From Bacteroidetes bacterium SB0662_bin_6 (GTDB lineage Bacteria; Bacteroidota; Rhodothermia; Rhodothermales; VXPQ01), in assembly GCA_009839485.1 (NCBI GenBank), contig VXPQ01000046.1:1-64000 (forward strand): DNA of 64,000 bases. The letters run 5' to 3'. Shown here in pieces: positions 44,381-53,399 of this stretch (the first letter of the stretch is position 1; every line of letters begins with the position of its first letter). The notes under the pieces were generated by a model, which had not been told where the DNA came from, made no database searches, and saw only the letters and a program-made list of their open reading frames with translations. The translations under genes and the position numbers were made by a program.

Positions 44381-45721
44381 TCATTCCCTTTCCTGCACAA
44401 TATCGTTAAAAATACCGGCCAGTGCACCTGCAAGACGCTCCCGGTCGAACTTGGCTATCCATGCCGGGTCGGGACGCGGGAGGCGTCCCCCGCTCCACTG
44501 TTCGTACAACTGTCCGATCGCATCCGCAATCGCATCCGGCGAGGCGTCCGGCTCCACGATGGTCGAGGCGCCGTACTCCTTGAGCGCCTTGCGGGCCACA
44601 CCCTCCGGCACCAGGCCCAGTACCGGTTTTCCGGAGCCGAAGTACTCGTACAGCTTTCCGGTCCATATTCTTGCCGATCCATCGGCTCGTCCGATCGTCA
44701 TCCAGAGCACATCCGCTGCGAGCAGGCCGGATACCGCTTCCTCGTGCGGGAGATAGCCCGTATGGTGCACCATGTCCTCGATATGCAGTTGCGCGGCAAG
44801 GGTTTTGGCGAATGCCGGCAGCAAACCCATGAAGACGGCGCGCAGGCGGTTGCGAAGCGCCGGTTCTCTCTCCACAAGCGCCGCCAGCCCTCGCAGAAAA
44901 GGTTCCGGAGATTGCGCATCGTAAAACACGCCGCTGTAGAGCAGCGTGAAAACCTCCGGGTCCATGGTCAGCCCGGGAATGCGGGGCTCGGCATCGAAAT
45001 CGGCAGGATCGAATCCTTGCGGGATGACCCGTACGTTTTCCGGGGTAAGGATGTCCGGATGGCGTGTGGCAAGGCTTTTCCGGATGGCGTCACCGATGAC
45101 GACAACGCGGTCCGCAGCCTTCAGGGCGCTGCCCTCGAGCCGGGTCGAGCGCGCCCGGTGAAATGGCGTCGGGTAGATATGGCGGGGATTGCCCACCCAG
45201 TCGTCCCGAAAATCGAGGACCAGCGGCAGGCCCGTTTTCCGGGCCAGCCGGGCGGCGGCAAGGTGCGAGGTGTACGGCGGGGCCGAAGAATAGATCAGGT
45301 CGTATGGCTTGTCCCTGAGTATACCCAGGGCCTGTCCGAGGGCAGGACGCATCCATCCCACCTTGTTATCGGGTATGAAAACCCATTGGCTCAGCGCGGA
45401 CAACCCCCGCCGTACGGATTCCCGGGGCATATCCACGGTGGTGCGCCTGCCGAAAAGACGGGTAGGATCCCACGAGGCGGTGCGATGAATCGTGATGCCG
45501 GCCTCCTCGATCTCGCGCAGCAGGCTGTCGTCGTAGGCGAAATAGCCATGCGGGCGGCAGGTAACGACCGTCGACTCCCAGCCGTGACGGGGCAGGTATT
45601 TCAGGAACTTGGCGGTCCGCTGGACGCCGCTCAGGCCCATCGGCGGAAAATAATATGCGAAGACGAGCACCCGCCGCGTTTTTTGCCGGATCACAGGAGA
45701 TGTCTTGCTCGATACGTTCAT
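44381..45721 (-). CDS. Glycosyltransferase family 4-like protein
   Basis: 446 aa, GT-B fold. The N-terminal acceptor domain shows RVLVFAYYFPPMGLSGVQRTAKF and a long loop; VVIGDAIRKSL and VRVIPQGFDPADF mark the domain junction. The C-terminal donor site contains YLPHEEAVSGLLAADVLW and KLYEYFGSGKPVLGLVPEG, where the Glu contacts the sugar nucleotide. It adds a sugar to a glycan or lipid, likely in exopolysaccharide or lipopolysaccharide synthesis; specificity is unknown. It is divergent from glnS. Confidence 0.88.
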   Translation of the reverse strand: MNVSSKTSPVIRQKTRRVLVFAYYFPPMGLSGVQRTAKFLKYLPRHGWESTVVTCRPHGYFAYDDSLLREIEEAGITIHRTASWDPTRLFGRRTTVDMPRESVRRGLSALSQWVFIPDNKVGWMRPALGQALGILRDKPYDLIYSSAPPYTSHLAAARLARKTGLPLVLDFRDDWVGNPRHIYPTPFHRARSTRLEGSALKAADRVVVIGDAIRKSLATRHPDILTPENVRVIPQGFDPADFDAEPRIPGLTMDPEVFTLLYSGVFYDAQSPEPFLRGLAALVEREPALRNRLRAVFMGLLPAFAKTLAAQLHIEDMVHHTGYLPHEEAVSGLLAADVLWMTIGRADGSARIWTGKLYEYFGSGKPVLGLVPEGVARKALKEYGASTIVEPDASPDAIADAIGQLYEQWSGGRLPRPDPAWIAKFDRERLAGALAGIFNDIVQERE

Positions 45722-45837
45722 GCGAAGTGTAACGCCTGCAAAGCGCTATGAACGCAAGAGGGACTTTTCGGGTTCGGCGGCGTTTGAATCCGCTCCGAAA
45801 TCGGCGTAATAAATCCGACGGTATTTGCCGACACAGT

Positions 45838-48228
45838 ATGATGGAAACCGGACCCCCGGCCTCCTCTCCACCACCCGATGACGCCCCTGAGTCGGGCTCG
45901 CATTTTATACGCGAGATCGTGGAGAACGACATACGGAACGATACCTACGGCGGGCGGGTCGCCACACGGTTTCCTCCTGAGCCGAACGGGTATCTGCATA
46001 TCGGGCATGCCAAGTCCATCTGCCTGAATTTCGGGATGGCGGAGGATTTTGGGGGGGCATGCAATCTCCGGTTCGACGATACCAACCCTGAAACGGAGGA
46101 GGTCGAGTATGTCGAGTCCATCAAGGAAGATGTACGCTGGCTTGGTTTCGACTGGGAAGACCGGGAGTATTACGCGTCGGATTATTTCGACCGGCTGTAT
46201 GCCTTTGCGGAGCACCTGATCAGAAACGGCCACGCCTATGTGGACAGTCAGGACGAGGCCGAAATACGCGCGACGCGGGGCACGGTCACCGAACCGGGAC
46301 AGGAGAGCCCGTACCGGAACCGGTCCGTGGAAGAAAATCTCGATCTCTTTCGCCGCATGAAGCGCGGCGAATACAAGGACGGCGAGCATGTGCTGCGCGC
46401 CCGGGGGGATATGGCGTCTTCCAATATGAAGATGCGCGACCCCCTGCTCTATCGGATCCGGCATGCGCATCATTACCGTTCCGGCGATGCCTGGTGCATC
46501 TACCCGATGTATGACTTCGCCCATCCTCTCTCGGACGCCATCGAGGAGATCACCCATTCCTTGTGCACGCTCGAGTTCGACAACAACCGGGAATTGTATG
46601 ACTGGATTGTCGACCGATGCGTGGAGGAACCCCGCCCCCGCCAGTATGAATTCGCCCGCTTGAACCTCGACTACACGATTATGAGCAAGCGCAAGCTGCT
46701 GCGCCTTGTTCAGGAAGGGCATGTGGCCGGCTGGGACGATCCCCGGATGCCGACGCTTGCGGGGCTGAGGCGGCGGGGGGTTACGCCGCGGGCTATCCGG
46801 GATTTTTGCGCCGAAATCGGAGTGGCCAAGGCGGATAACCGTATCGGGATGGACCTGCTGGATTACACCATTCGGAACGATCTCAATTTCGAAGCGCCGC
46901 GCGTGATGTGCGTGCTGCGGCCGCTGAAGGTCACCCTGATAAACTATCCCGATACGGCCGATGAGGAACTGGAGGCCTCTTTCTGGCCGCACGACGTGCC
47001 CCGTGAGGGAGTAAGGGCGGTGCCTTTCGGCAGGGAACTCTACATTGACCGGAACGACTTCAGGGAGGATCCGCCGAAGAACTATTACAGGCTGGCGCCG
47101 GGTCGCGAAGTACGCCTGCGGTATGCCTATCTGATCCGGTGCGAGGAGGTGGTGCGCAACGAGGCCGGCGATGTGATCGAGTTGCGATGCACCTACGACC
47201 CGGAAACGCGCAGCGGCAATGCGCCCGACGGACGCAAGGTGCGCGGCACCATCCACTGGGTATCCGCGGCGCGGTTCATTCCCGTCGAGGTGCGCTTGTA
47301 TGATCGCCTCTTTCGCACGCCTGATCCGGAAGCGGGCGAAGACGATTTCATGACCCATCTCAACCCCGATTCGCTGGTGACGCTACGGGATGCCATGATC
47401 GAGCCGAGTATCACTGGAGATAATGATACGCGGCGCTACCAGTTCGAACGGGAAGGATATTTCTGGAGGGATCCGGAGGATTCGACGCCCGAACGCCTGA
47501 TTTTCAACCGGATCGTGCCGCTGCGGGACACCTGGGCGAAGATAGAGGATAAAGTCAGGAGCGCAGACCGGGAGCCAGTGACCAGACCGGCGGCAACCCC
47601 GGACGCACCGAAGGAACGGGCTTCTTCTCCCCCCTCGCCCACGCTTACCGAACGGATTGCAGGGCTTTCGGAAGAGGAGCGTACGCGTTTTTCGGCCAAC
47701 GTCGAAGTTGGCGTGTCCGATGATGTGGCCGTTGGCCTGGCGCAGAAACCCGAAGCCCACGAGTATTTCCATGAAGCGCGGGCCAGCTACACGCAAGCGC
47801 TGGACGATGCTACTCGCGCGAACGCCCTGGCCAACTGGGTCCTCAACGAATTGCCATGGGAAGATATAGAAAAGAAAGAAGGTCGTTTTACCTTGCCTCC
47901 CAATGAATTATCCCGCCTTGTGAAGCTTGTGGATGAAGAGGTTGTTTCCGCACGTACGAGCAAGGAAGTGTTGATAGAGATGGTGGCTTCGGGGGACAGC
48001 CCCGATACGATCATTGAGAAAAAAGGATGGAAACAGGTGGCGGATCCGGATGCGCTGGCGCCCGCTGTAGAAGAAACGCTGGATGCATTCCCCGACAAGG
48101 TTGCGGCCTACAGGGCAGGTAAGAAAGGGCTCATGGGGTTCTTTATGGGCCAGGTGATGCAGCGCACCGGAGGTACGGCCAAGCCCGAACTGGCCCGGAA
48201 ACTGCTCGAGGAAAGGCTCGAGGGATAA
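45838..48228 (+). CDS. glnS: Glutaminyl-tRNA synthetase with C-terminal GatB/YqeY-like domain
   Basis: 796 aa from ATG 45838; an upstream in-frame ATG at 45748 lies in non-conserved sequence. The class I HIGH motif is in [14 protein letters not shown] and the KMSKS equivalent is [11 protein letters not shown]. The catalytic core and anticodon-binding beta barrels end near residue ~575, after which a Pro/Ser linker leads to a ~200-residue domain ([20 protein letters not shown] to the end) of the GatB/YqeY tRNA-binding type. E. coli GlnRS is ~554 aa and lacks it; Deinococcus GlnRS and relatives have a similar tail. It presumably aids tRNA-Gln binding. Confidence 0.93.
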   Translation: MMETGPPASSPPPDDAPESGSHFIREIVENDIRNDTYGGRVATRFPPEPNGYLHIGHAKSICLNFGMAEDFGGACNLRFDDTNPETEEVEYVESIKEDVRWLGFDWEDREYYASDYFDRLYAFAEHLIRNGHAYVDSQDEAEIRATRGTVTEPGQESPYRNRSVEENLDLFRRMKRGEYKDGEHVLRARGDMASSNMKMRDPLLYRIRHAHHYRSGDAWCIYPMYDFAHPLSDAIEEITHSLCTLEFDNNRELYDWIVDRCVEEPRPRQYEFARLNLDYTIMSKRKLLRLVQEGHVAGWDDPRMPTLAGLRRRGVTPRAIRDFCAEIGVAKADNRIGMDLLDYTIRNDLNFEAPRVMCVLRPLKVTLINYPDTADEELEASFWPHDVPREGVRAVPFGRELYIDRNDFREDPPKNYYRLAPGREVRLRYAYLIRCEEVVRNEAGDVIELRCTYDPETRSGNAPDGRKVRGTIHWVSAARFIPVEVRLYDRLFRTPDPEAGEDDFMTHLNPDSLVTLRDAMIEPSITGDNDTRRYQFEREGYFWRDPEDSTPERLIFNRIVPLRDTWAKIEDKVRSADREPVTRPAATPDAPKERASSPPSPTLTERIAGLSEEERTRFSANVEVGVSDDVAVGLAQKPEAHEYFHEARASYTQALDDATRANALANWVLNELPWEDIEKKEGRFTLPPNELSRLVKLVDEEVVSARTSKEVLIEMVASGDSPDTIIEKKGWKQVADPDALAPAVEETLDAFPDKVAAYRAGKKGLMGFFMGQVMQRTGGTAKPELARKLLEERLEG

Positions 48229-48232
48229 AAGA

Positions 48233-48634
48233 TCAGGAGTCGTCAGACGCGCCCGGACAAAAAAGCGCTGCCGCGGCGCCGGCCGGATCGCGAATCACGC
48301 AATAGCTGCCCATGGCTCCCATGGATACGGGTCCTTTGATCACGGAGCCGCCCCGCTCGCGGCACACGGCCATACTTGCTTCGAGATCCTCGACCAGGAT
48401 GTAGATGAGCCACTGGGGAGGCAGGTCCGCATTGGGGCCTCGTGCATGGCACACCCCGGCCACCGGTTCCGTGTCGTCGCCCGGGGGCGACATACTGAAA
48501 TCGTCGTACTCTCCCATGTTTACAGGAGAGGCCTTCCAGCCGGTCACCGCCTCGTAGAAATCCCGGACGGTTTCGGCGTCGGGAACGGTGAGGTCCATCC
48601 AGCCGACGGTTCCGAAGGCAGGCGGCTTACTCAT
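48233..48634 (-). CDS. VOC-superfamily (glyoxalase-like) protein
   Basis: 133 aa from ATG 48634, which gives MSKPPAFGTVGWMDLTVPDAE; a longer upstream frame is not conserved in character. Two beta-alpha-beta-beta-beta units of the vicinal-oxygen-chelate fold are visible (VGWMDLTVPDAETVRDFYEAVTG and YILVEDLEASMAVCRERGG), ending with DPAGAAAALF. Members include dioxygenases, lyases and resistance proteins; the reaction is unknown here. Its ATG overlaps the asparaginase stop by 8 bp (ATGAGTAA), so it is translationally coupled. Confidence 0.82.
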   Translation of the reverse strand: MSKPPAFGTVGWMDLTVPDAETVRDFYEAVTGWKASPVNMGEYDDFSMSPPGDDTEPVAGVCHARGPNADLPPQWLIYILVEDLEASMAVCRERGGSVIKGPVSMGAMGSYCVIRDPAGAAAALFCPGASDDS

Positions 48635-49646
48635 TGGAATACAGAAAGGCCATGGGTTCGTGGCGCACGCCGTCCGCCGAGGCGACGGCAAACTGCGGCC
48701 CTTCGTACATGGTAGCGGCCCCGTATCGCCCGTCCTTGTGGACGGCATAGAAGCTGAGCCCGAAACGCGGGCGGCTCCGTGCGTCCAGCAGGCGGTCTTC
48801 GGTCATGGCCACGACACGCCGCAGTACCTCGAGACAGGCATCTTCCGGAGCATACCCCTGGCGCATGAACTCGACGGCAAGAAACGATCCACAGGTCTGA
48901 ATAGCGGCTTCGCCCCGGCCGGTTGCCCCGGCGGAGCCCACCGTGTTGTCGCAGTACTGTCCGGCGCCGACGATGGGGCTGTCCCCTATTCGACCGGGAA
49001 TTTTCCAGGCCAGCCCGCTTGTGGTCGTGACCGAGGCGATATCCCCGCCTCCTGTAACGGCGCTCATGTGAATGGTGCCGTCCGTGTGTTTTGCCGCTGC
49101 TTCCGGCCATTCCAGCCAATTATCCCCGGCGTTCAGGCTTGTTTTCCAAGCCAGCCAGTCGTTACGGCTCTGTTCCGTAAGCAGATTCTGCGGCTTGAAT
49201 CCCATCCGAATGGCGAAATCCCGGGCGCCCTTCCCTACAAGAATCACATGATCCGTGTAATCCATCACCGCCTTGGCCACAAGAGAAGGCGTAGCGATGT
49301 CTTCCAGAGCGGCAACGGCTCCGGCGCGGCGGGTAGGACCATGCATAAGCGAGGCGTCCAGCGTAACGATGCCCCGCTCGTCGGGTAAACCGCCGAGGCC
49401 CACGCTCTGGTCGGTCGGGTCCAATTCCTGGATTTTGACGCCGGCAATGGCTGCGTCAAGCGGGTCCGCGTCTTCCTCCGTCATCATCCGGTATGCCCTT
49501 TCGACACCCCGGATGCCATTCCCTGAAGCAATCGCAATGGGCATGGCCCGGCGCGGATGAGCTTGCGGCGGGTGAGGTATGCTTGCCGTCGAAAGGGCAG
49601 CCGCCGCACCGGACAAGTGCAGAAACGTTCTTCGCGATATGCTCAT
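48627..49646 (-). CDS. Exported N4-glycosylasparaginase / isoaspartyl-type Ntn hydrolase
   Basis: 339 aa. The N-terminus is a Tat signal (SRRTFLHLSGAAAALS). The mature part follows the glycosylasparaginase pattern: a long alpha chain with DASLMHG, then the autocleavage site and nucleophilic Thr in DGTIHMSAV, and the binding loops PGRIGDSPIVGAGQYCDN and TGRGEAAI. These enzymes self-cleave before the Thr and hydrolyse GlcNAc-Asn or isoaspartyl bonds. It overlaps the DinB-like gene upstream and the VOC gene downstream. A truncated second copy of its 5' end lies at 50191-50346. Confidence 0.9.
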   Translation of the reverse strand: MSISRRTFLHLSGAAAALSTASIPHPPQAHPRRAMPIAIASGNGIRGVERAYRMMTEEDADPLDAAIAGVKIQELDPTDQSVGLGGLPDERGIVTLDASLMHGPTRRAGAVAALEDIATPSLVAKAVMDYTDHVILVGKGARDFAIRMGFKPQNLLTEQSRNDWLAWKTSLNAGDNWLEWPEAAAKHTDGTIHMSAVTGGGDIASVTTTSGLAWKIPGRIGDSPIVGAGQYCDNTVGSAGATGRGEAAIQTCGSFLAVEFMRQGYAPEDACLEVLRRVVAMTEDRLLDARSRPRFGLSFYAVHKDGRYGAATMYEGPQFAVASADGVRHEPMAFLYSNE

Positions 49647-50173
49647 TGACTCCAGGGCGGTACGATGTCCTGCATGCGTGCGTAGGAAATCAACTGCCCG
49701 AGATGCTCGGAATTATGCCGCAGATAAGCGAGCAGGGCAGCGCGCACGGTCCGTTCCGGGTCGCCGTACAAACTCACCATGGAGTTCATCGTCTCGTCGG
49801 ACATCCCGCGAATACTGGAAACCGCGAATTCATGCGTGTGCTTGAGGAACGCTATCACGTCTTCTTTTTCCACCACATTCTCGAGCGCGTATCCCACATT
49901 GACTCCTTCGGGCGCTTCTGCTGCCGCCAACCCTAAAATAAAATAGGACGCCTGCGAAACATGCACGAGGTGTCGCCGGAACGGGAACACGGTCTCGGTA
50001 GGCGCCCATTCGTATTTGTCGGCGGGAAAAACTTCAGCAAGGGCTACCATGTTTGTCAGCACGGCGTCCACCTCTGAGGCGATCTCTTCCTGGCTTGACT
50101 GCGCCTGAACCGTCATGGAGGCAAATCCGGCGATAACCAGCGCAATGGTTACGATAAGGAGTTTCCTGAGCAT
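49643..50173 (-). CDS. Exported DinB-like four-helix protein, copy 1
   Basis: 176 aa. A signal peptide is evident (MLRKLLIVTIALVIAGFASM to VQA). The mature domain has the DinB/YfiT-like metal-binding His pattern: RRHLVHVSQASYF, then KHTHEFA and RHNSEHLGQLISYAR. Cytoplasmic relatives bind divalent metal and include thiol-transferases; an exported one has no clear role. The stop overlaps the asparaginase start (ATGA). It is ~84% identical by eye to copy 2. Confidence 0.82.
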   Translation of the reverse strand: MLRKLLIVTIALVIAGFASMTVQAQSSQEEIASEVDAVLTNMVALAEVFPADKYEWAPTETVFPFRRHLVHVSQASYFILGLAAAEAPEGVNVGYALENVVEKEDVIAFLKHTHEFAVSSIRGMSDETMNSMVSLYGDPERTVRAALLAYLRHNSEHLGQLISYARMQDIVPPWSQ

Positions 50174-50190
50174 ACTTATTTGAGATTTAT

Positions 50191-50346
50191 TTAGAGATGG
50201 TGATGAAGGAATACGCGTACGTTCCGTGCGATTGCAATGGGCACGGTCCGGTGCGGGTGAGCTTGCGGCGGGTGAGGCATGCCCGCCGCAGAAACGGCAG
50301 CCGCCGCACCGGACAAGTGCAGAAACGTTCTTCGCGATATGCTCAT
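50191..50346 (-). pseudogene. Truncated second copy of the asparaginase 5' end
   Basis: From ATG 50346 the frame reads MSISRRTFLHLSGAAAA, then VSAAGMPHPPQAHP, RTVPIAIAR, matching the first ~41 residues of the full asparaginase at 49646. It then runs out of homology and stops at TAA 50191 (51 codons). The ATG still overlaps the stop of DinB-like copy 2. It is the remnant left by a tandem duplication. Confidence 0.88.
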
Positions 50347-50873
50347 TCGCTCCAGGGCGGTACGATGTCCTGCATGCGTGCGTAGGAAATCAACTGCCCG
50401 AGATGCTCGGAATTATGCCGCAGATAAATGAGCAGAGAGGCGCGCACGGTCCGTGTCGAACCGTCGTACAAATCCACCATGGAGTCCATCGTTTCGTCCG
50501 ACATCCCCCGAATGCTGGAAACCGCAAATTCCTGGGTTTGCTTCAGGAAGTCCACCACATCTTCTTTTTCCATCACATTCTCGAGCGCCCCTTGCACATC
50601 GACTCCCTCAGGCGCTTCTACTCCACCAAGCCCTACAAAGAAATAAGACGCTTGCGAAGCATGCACGAGGTGCCGCCGGAACGGGAACACGACTTCGGTG
50701 GGCGCCCATTCGTATTTATCGGCGGGAAAGACTTCGGCAAGGGCTACCATGTTTGTCAGCACGGCGTCTACCTCTGAGGCGATCTCTTCCTGGCTTGACT
50801 GCGCCTGAACCGTCATAGCCGCAAATCCGGTGACAACCAGCGCAATGGTTACGGTAAGGAGTTTCCTGAGCAT
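50343..50873 (-). CDS. Exported DinB-like four-helix protein, copy 2
   Basis: 176 aa from ATG 50873, with the same signal peptide, His motifs and C-terminal RMQDIVPPWS as copy 1. About 28 residues differ, clustered at ~79-113 and ~132-150, while the first 60 and last 25 residues are almost identical. This mosaic could reflect gene conversion between copies or selection on the variable parts. A longer upstream frame is not part of the gene. Confidence 0.82.
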   Translation of the reverse strand: MLRKLLTVTIALVVTGFAAMTVQAQSSQEEIASEVDAVLTNMVALAEVFPADKYEWAPTEVVFPFRRHLVHASQASYFFVGLGGVEAPEGVDVQGALENVMEKEDVVDFLKQTQEFAVSSIRGMSDETMDSMVDLYDGSTRTVRASLLIYLRHNSEHLGQLISYARMQDIVPPWSE

Positions 50874-51016
50874 ATTATTTAGAGATGGTGATGAAGGAAT
50901 GCGTGCGCAATCCATGCAATACATTGTGTTGCGCGAAGCGCCGCACGTGTACGGTATGGATTTATGGCATGGAATATGTAAAGCGAGTATGAAGATATTG
51001 CGTACGCCGGTCAATT

Positions 51017-51067
51017 GCAGAAAAAAATGCCCCGCAGAGCGCCGCTGCATAGTGGTAACAGGCCCCA
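51017..51067 (+). repeat. Dispersed intergenic repeat, copy 3
   Basis: Copy of the ~53-bp element with CCCCGCAGAGCGCCGCTGC followed by ATAGTGGTAACAGGCCCCA. It lies between the DinB-like gene and the ABC ATPase gene, 24 bp from the end of the latter. Confidence 0.82.
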
Positions 51068-51090
51068 GGCTGCTCCGGCGACTGTTCATC

Positions 51091-52200
51091 TCACAAGGCG
51101 CGCTCCGTTGCCCGGTCGAAGAAATACAGTTTTCTGAGGTCCAGCGCCAGTCGGACGGAGCGGCCCGCTTTGGGGAGTGTCCGGGACGCAATCCGGGCGC
51201 GAATGTCCTGTTTCCCTACCCTGGCGCAAAGCAATGCTTCATGCCCCATGGGCTCCACGACATCCAGCAGAAAATCGGCCTCGTACGCAGCGTGTGCGGG
51301 CAGGGTATCCGATAAGGACATCCGGATATCTTCCGGACGGATGCCGAGGGTCACGGCCTGCCCGACGCATGACCCGATGGGTGCATGGTCGGGGTCCCGG
51401 AGGGGAATCAGCAATGTTTCTCCTTCTGCCTCAAAGGCGGGCCCTCCTCCCTTCTCGATGATACGACCCTCGACGAAGTTCATCGCCGGATTTCCGATAA
51501 ATCCGGCTACGAACCGGTTTGCAGGATGCCTGTAGAGTGCAAGCGGCGTATCGATCTGCTGGATTCGTCCCCTGTCGAGCACGACAATCCGGTCCCCCAT
51601 GGTCATGGCCTCGACCTGATCATGGGTAACATAGATCATGGTCGTTCCCAGCCGGCTGTGGAGCCTCGATATTTCCGCCCGCATTTTTCCCCGCAGCCCT
51701 GCGTCGAGGTTGGAAAGCGGTTCATCGAATAGAAACATGCGCGGTTTGCGGACAATGGCCCTCCCCAGAGCGACCCGCTGCCGCTGACCTCCGGACAATT
51801 GCTCCGGTTTCCGGTCCAGAATCGTTTCAATACCGAGTAATTCGGCGGCCTCCCGGACCCGGCGGGTCATTTCTTTCTTGCTGTATCCGCGCAGTTTGAG
51901 TCCGAAGGCCATGTTGTCAAACACCGACATGTGCGGGTACAGGACATAATTCTGAAAGACCATCGCCGCGTCCCGGTCCCGCGCAGGTACGCCGTTTACT
52001 ATCCGATCATCTATATACAAGGCGCCCTGCGTGATCGACTCGAGCCCGGCAATCATGCGGAGCACGGTGCTTTTCCCACATCCCGACGGTCCGACCAGCA
52101 CCACGAACTCTCCCTCCTCGACTTCGAATGTCAGGTCCCGGACCGCTGTGACGTTCCTGTCGTAGACCTTACGGATATTTTCGAGCCGAATACGCGCCAT
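51091..52200 (-). CDS. ABC transporter ATP-binding protein, MalK/UgpC type
   Basis: 369 aa. Walker [11 protein letters not shown]-loop [10 protein letters not shown], signature [12 protein letters not shown], Walker B MFLFDEP and H-loop VTHDQ are all present, then a C-terminal TOBE/OB region (~240-369) with [11 protein letters not shown]. This matches the ATPases of carbohydrate uptake systems (maltose, glycerol-3-phosphate, trehalose). No permease or binding protein is adjacent, so it is an orphan that may serve a system elsewhere. It is divergent from a LacI-family gene, which may control it. Confidence 0.92.
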   Translation of the reverse strand: MARIRLENIRKVYDRNVTAVRDLTFEVEEGEFVVLVGPSGCGKSTVLRMIAGLESITQGALYIDDRIVNGVPARDRDAAMVFQNYVLYPHMSVFDNMAFGLKLRGYSKKEMTRRVREAAELLGIETILDRKPEQLSGGQRQRVALGRAIVRKPRMFLFDEPLSNLDAGLRGKMRAEISRLHSRLGTTMIYVTHDQVEAMTMGDRIVVLDRGRIQQIDTPLALYRHPANRFVAGFIGNPAMNFVEGRIIEKGGGPAFEAEGETLLIPLRDPDHAPIGSCVGQAVTLGIRPEDIRMSLSDTLPAHAAYEADFLLDVVEPMGHEALLCARVGKQDIRARIASRTLPKAGRSVRLALDLRKLYFFDRATERAL

Positions 52201-52337
52201 GCGGGTAATTAAAAAAGATGATGAAAAAACGAACCTGACCGGTAGACGCCGGGGACCTTTTGCGGGAATCGGGATTAACCGTACTTTTGCGCAATATACC
52301 CCCTACGGGGACAGATCGAACAGTTCGAATTTGTACG

Positions 52338-53357
52338 ATGCAGAAAAAATCACGAATCACCATCTATGATGTGGCGGAGAGGGCGGGCGTTTCGATATCC
52401 ACCGTATCGCGCGTGATGAACAGCTCCAACCTGGTGACCGAGCCGACCCGGGTGCGTGTGCTGAAGGCCATCGAAGCCTTGCGATTCCGTCCGGATCGTA
52501 CGGCTAAATCGCTGGCCCGCAAGGCGGCAAGGTCTTTTGCCGTGGCTATTCCCACCTTCACGATGCCCTTTCACAACGAATTGCTCAAAGGCGTCCGGTT
52601 CCGTCTCCGCCAACTGGATATTGACCTGCTGCTTTGTGATCTGGGCACGAAATCGCCGAACGCCACGCTGATGAACTTTCTGGATCGGGGCTCCGTGCAA
52701 GGTCTCCTTCTTGTCGGCGTGGCCCTCGACGAGCATATTGTGGAAGAGCTGGAGACCTTACATTCTCCGGTGGTTCTTGTGGGCACGCAACATCCTGCCT
52801 TCGATTCGTTTTCCTGGGACGACCGGGCGGGTGCGGCCGCGGCCATCGAACACCTGATCGGCCTCGGGCACACCCGGATCGCCATGATCGTATCGCACAC
52901 GAGCGGTTCCATGCAGCAGGAGCGCCTTGAGGGGGCCCAGGAAGCCATGGGCAAAGCCGGCGGGTCTTTCTCGCGGGAAGATATTTTCTGCGGGAGCACC
53001 GAGAAGCACGCAGGTTTCAGTGAGGAAGCGGGCTATGAGGCCATGCAACGGATTCTTTCGGAACGTCCGGATGTCACGGCGGTCTTTGCGCTGAGTGATG
53101 TGCAGGCCATTGGAGCCTGGAAGGCCATACGCGACGCCGGACGGGAAATACCCGGAGATATTGCGCTGGTAGGCTACGACGATATCAAGACCAGCCAGTA
53201 CATGGGTCTTTCCAGTGTGGACCAGCGTATGCATGAAGTGGGCGAACAGGCCACTGAGTTAATCCTGCAGCGCATGACCGGAGAAGAGAAGGCTTCGCCG
53301 GTACATCGCCTGATCGTACCCGCATTGGTGGCGCGCAGGTCTTCCCGGCCCGGATAA
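52338..53357 (+). CDS. LacI-family transcriptional regulator
   Basis: 339 aa from ATG 52338; the in-frame ATG at 52260 lies in non-conserved sequence. The N-terminal helix-turn-helix ITIYDVAERAGVSISTVSRVMNSS is followed by the hinge helix and a periplasmic-binding-like domain with VVLVGTQHPAFDSFSWDDRAGA, GLGHTRIAMI, FALSDVQAIGAW and LVGYDDI. It normally represses sugar genes until an effector binds. It is divergent from the sugar ABC ATPase (137 bp apart), the probable target. Confidence 0.92.
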   Translation: MQKKSRITIYDVAERAGVSISTVSRVMNSSNLVTEPTRVRVLKAIEALRFRPDRTAKSLARKAARSFAVAIPTFTMPFHNELLKGVRFRLRQLDIDLLLCDLGTKSPNATLMNFLDRGSVQGLLLVGVALDEHIVEELETLHSPVVLVGTQHPAFDSFSWDDRAGAAAAIEHLIGLGHTRIAMIVSHTSGSMQQERLEGAQEAMGKAGGSFSREDIFCGSTEKHAGFSEEAGYEAMQRILSERPDVTAVFALSDVQAIGAWKAIRDAGREIPGDIALVGYDDIKTSQYMGLSSVDQRMHEVGEQATELILQRMTGEEKASPVHRLIVPALVARRSSRPG

Positions 53358-53399
53358 GCCTGATTTCTTCTTCCTGACCTTTTATTCCGTTTCCTCGCT

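Larger units (their letters stand above)
49527..50905 (-). repeat. Tandem duplication of a ~0.7-kb unit
   Basis: The unit 49527-50205 is repeated at 50226-50905 with an offset of ~699 bp. Each unit holds the first ~120 bp of the asparaginase gene, a whole DinB-like gene and its upstream TTATTTAGAGATGGTGATGA sequence. The junction near 50206-50225 joins the DinB-like upstream region to the asparaginase fragment. Confidence 0.88.

Noticed and set aside
45718-47358. 546-codon minus-strand frame opposite glnS
   Set aside because: Antisense shadow of the GlnRS catalytic core.
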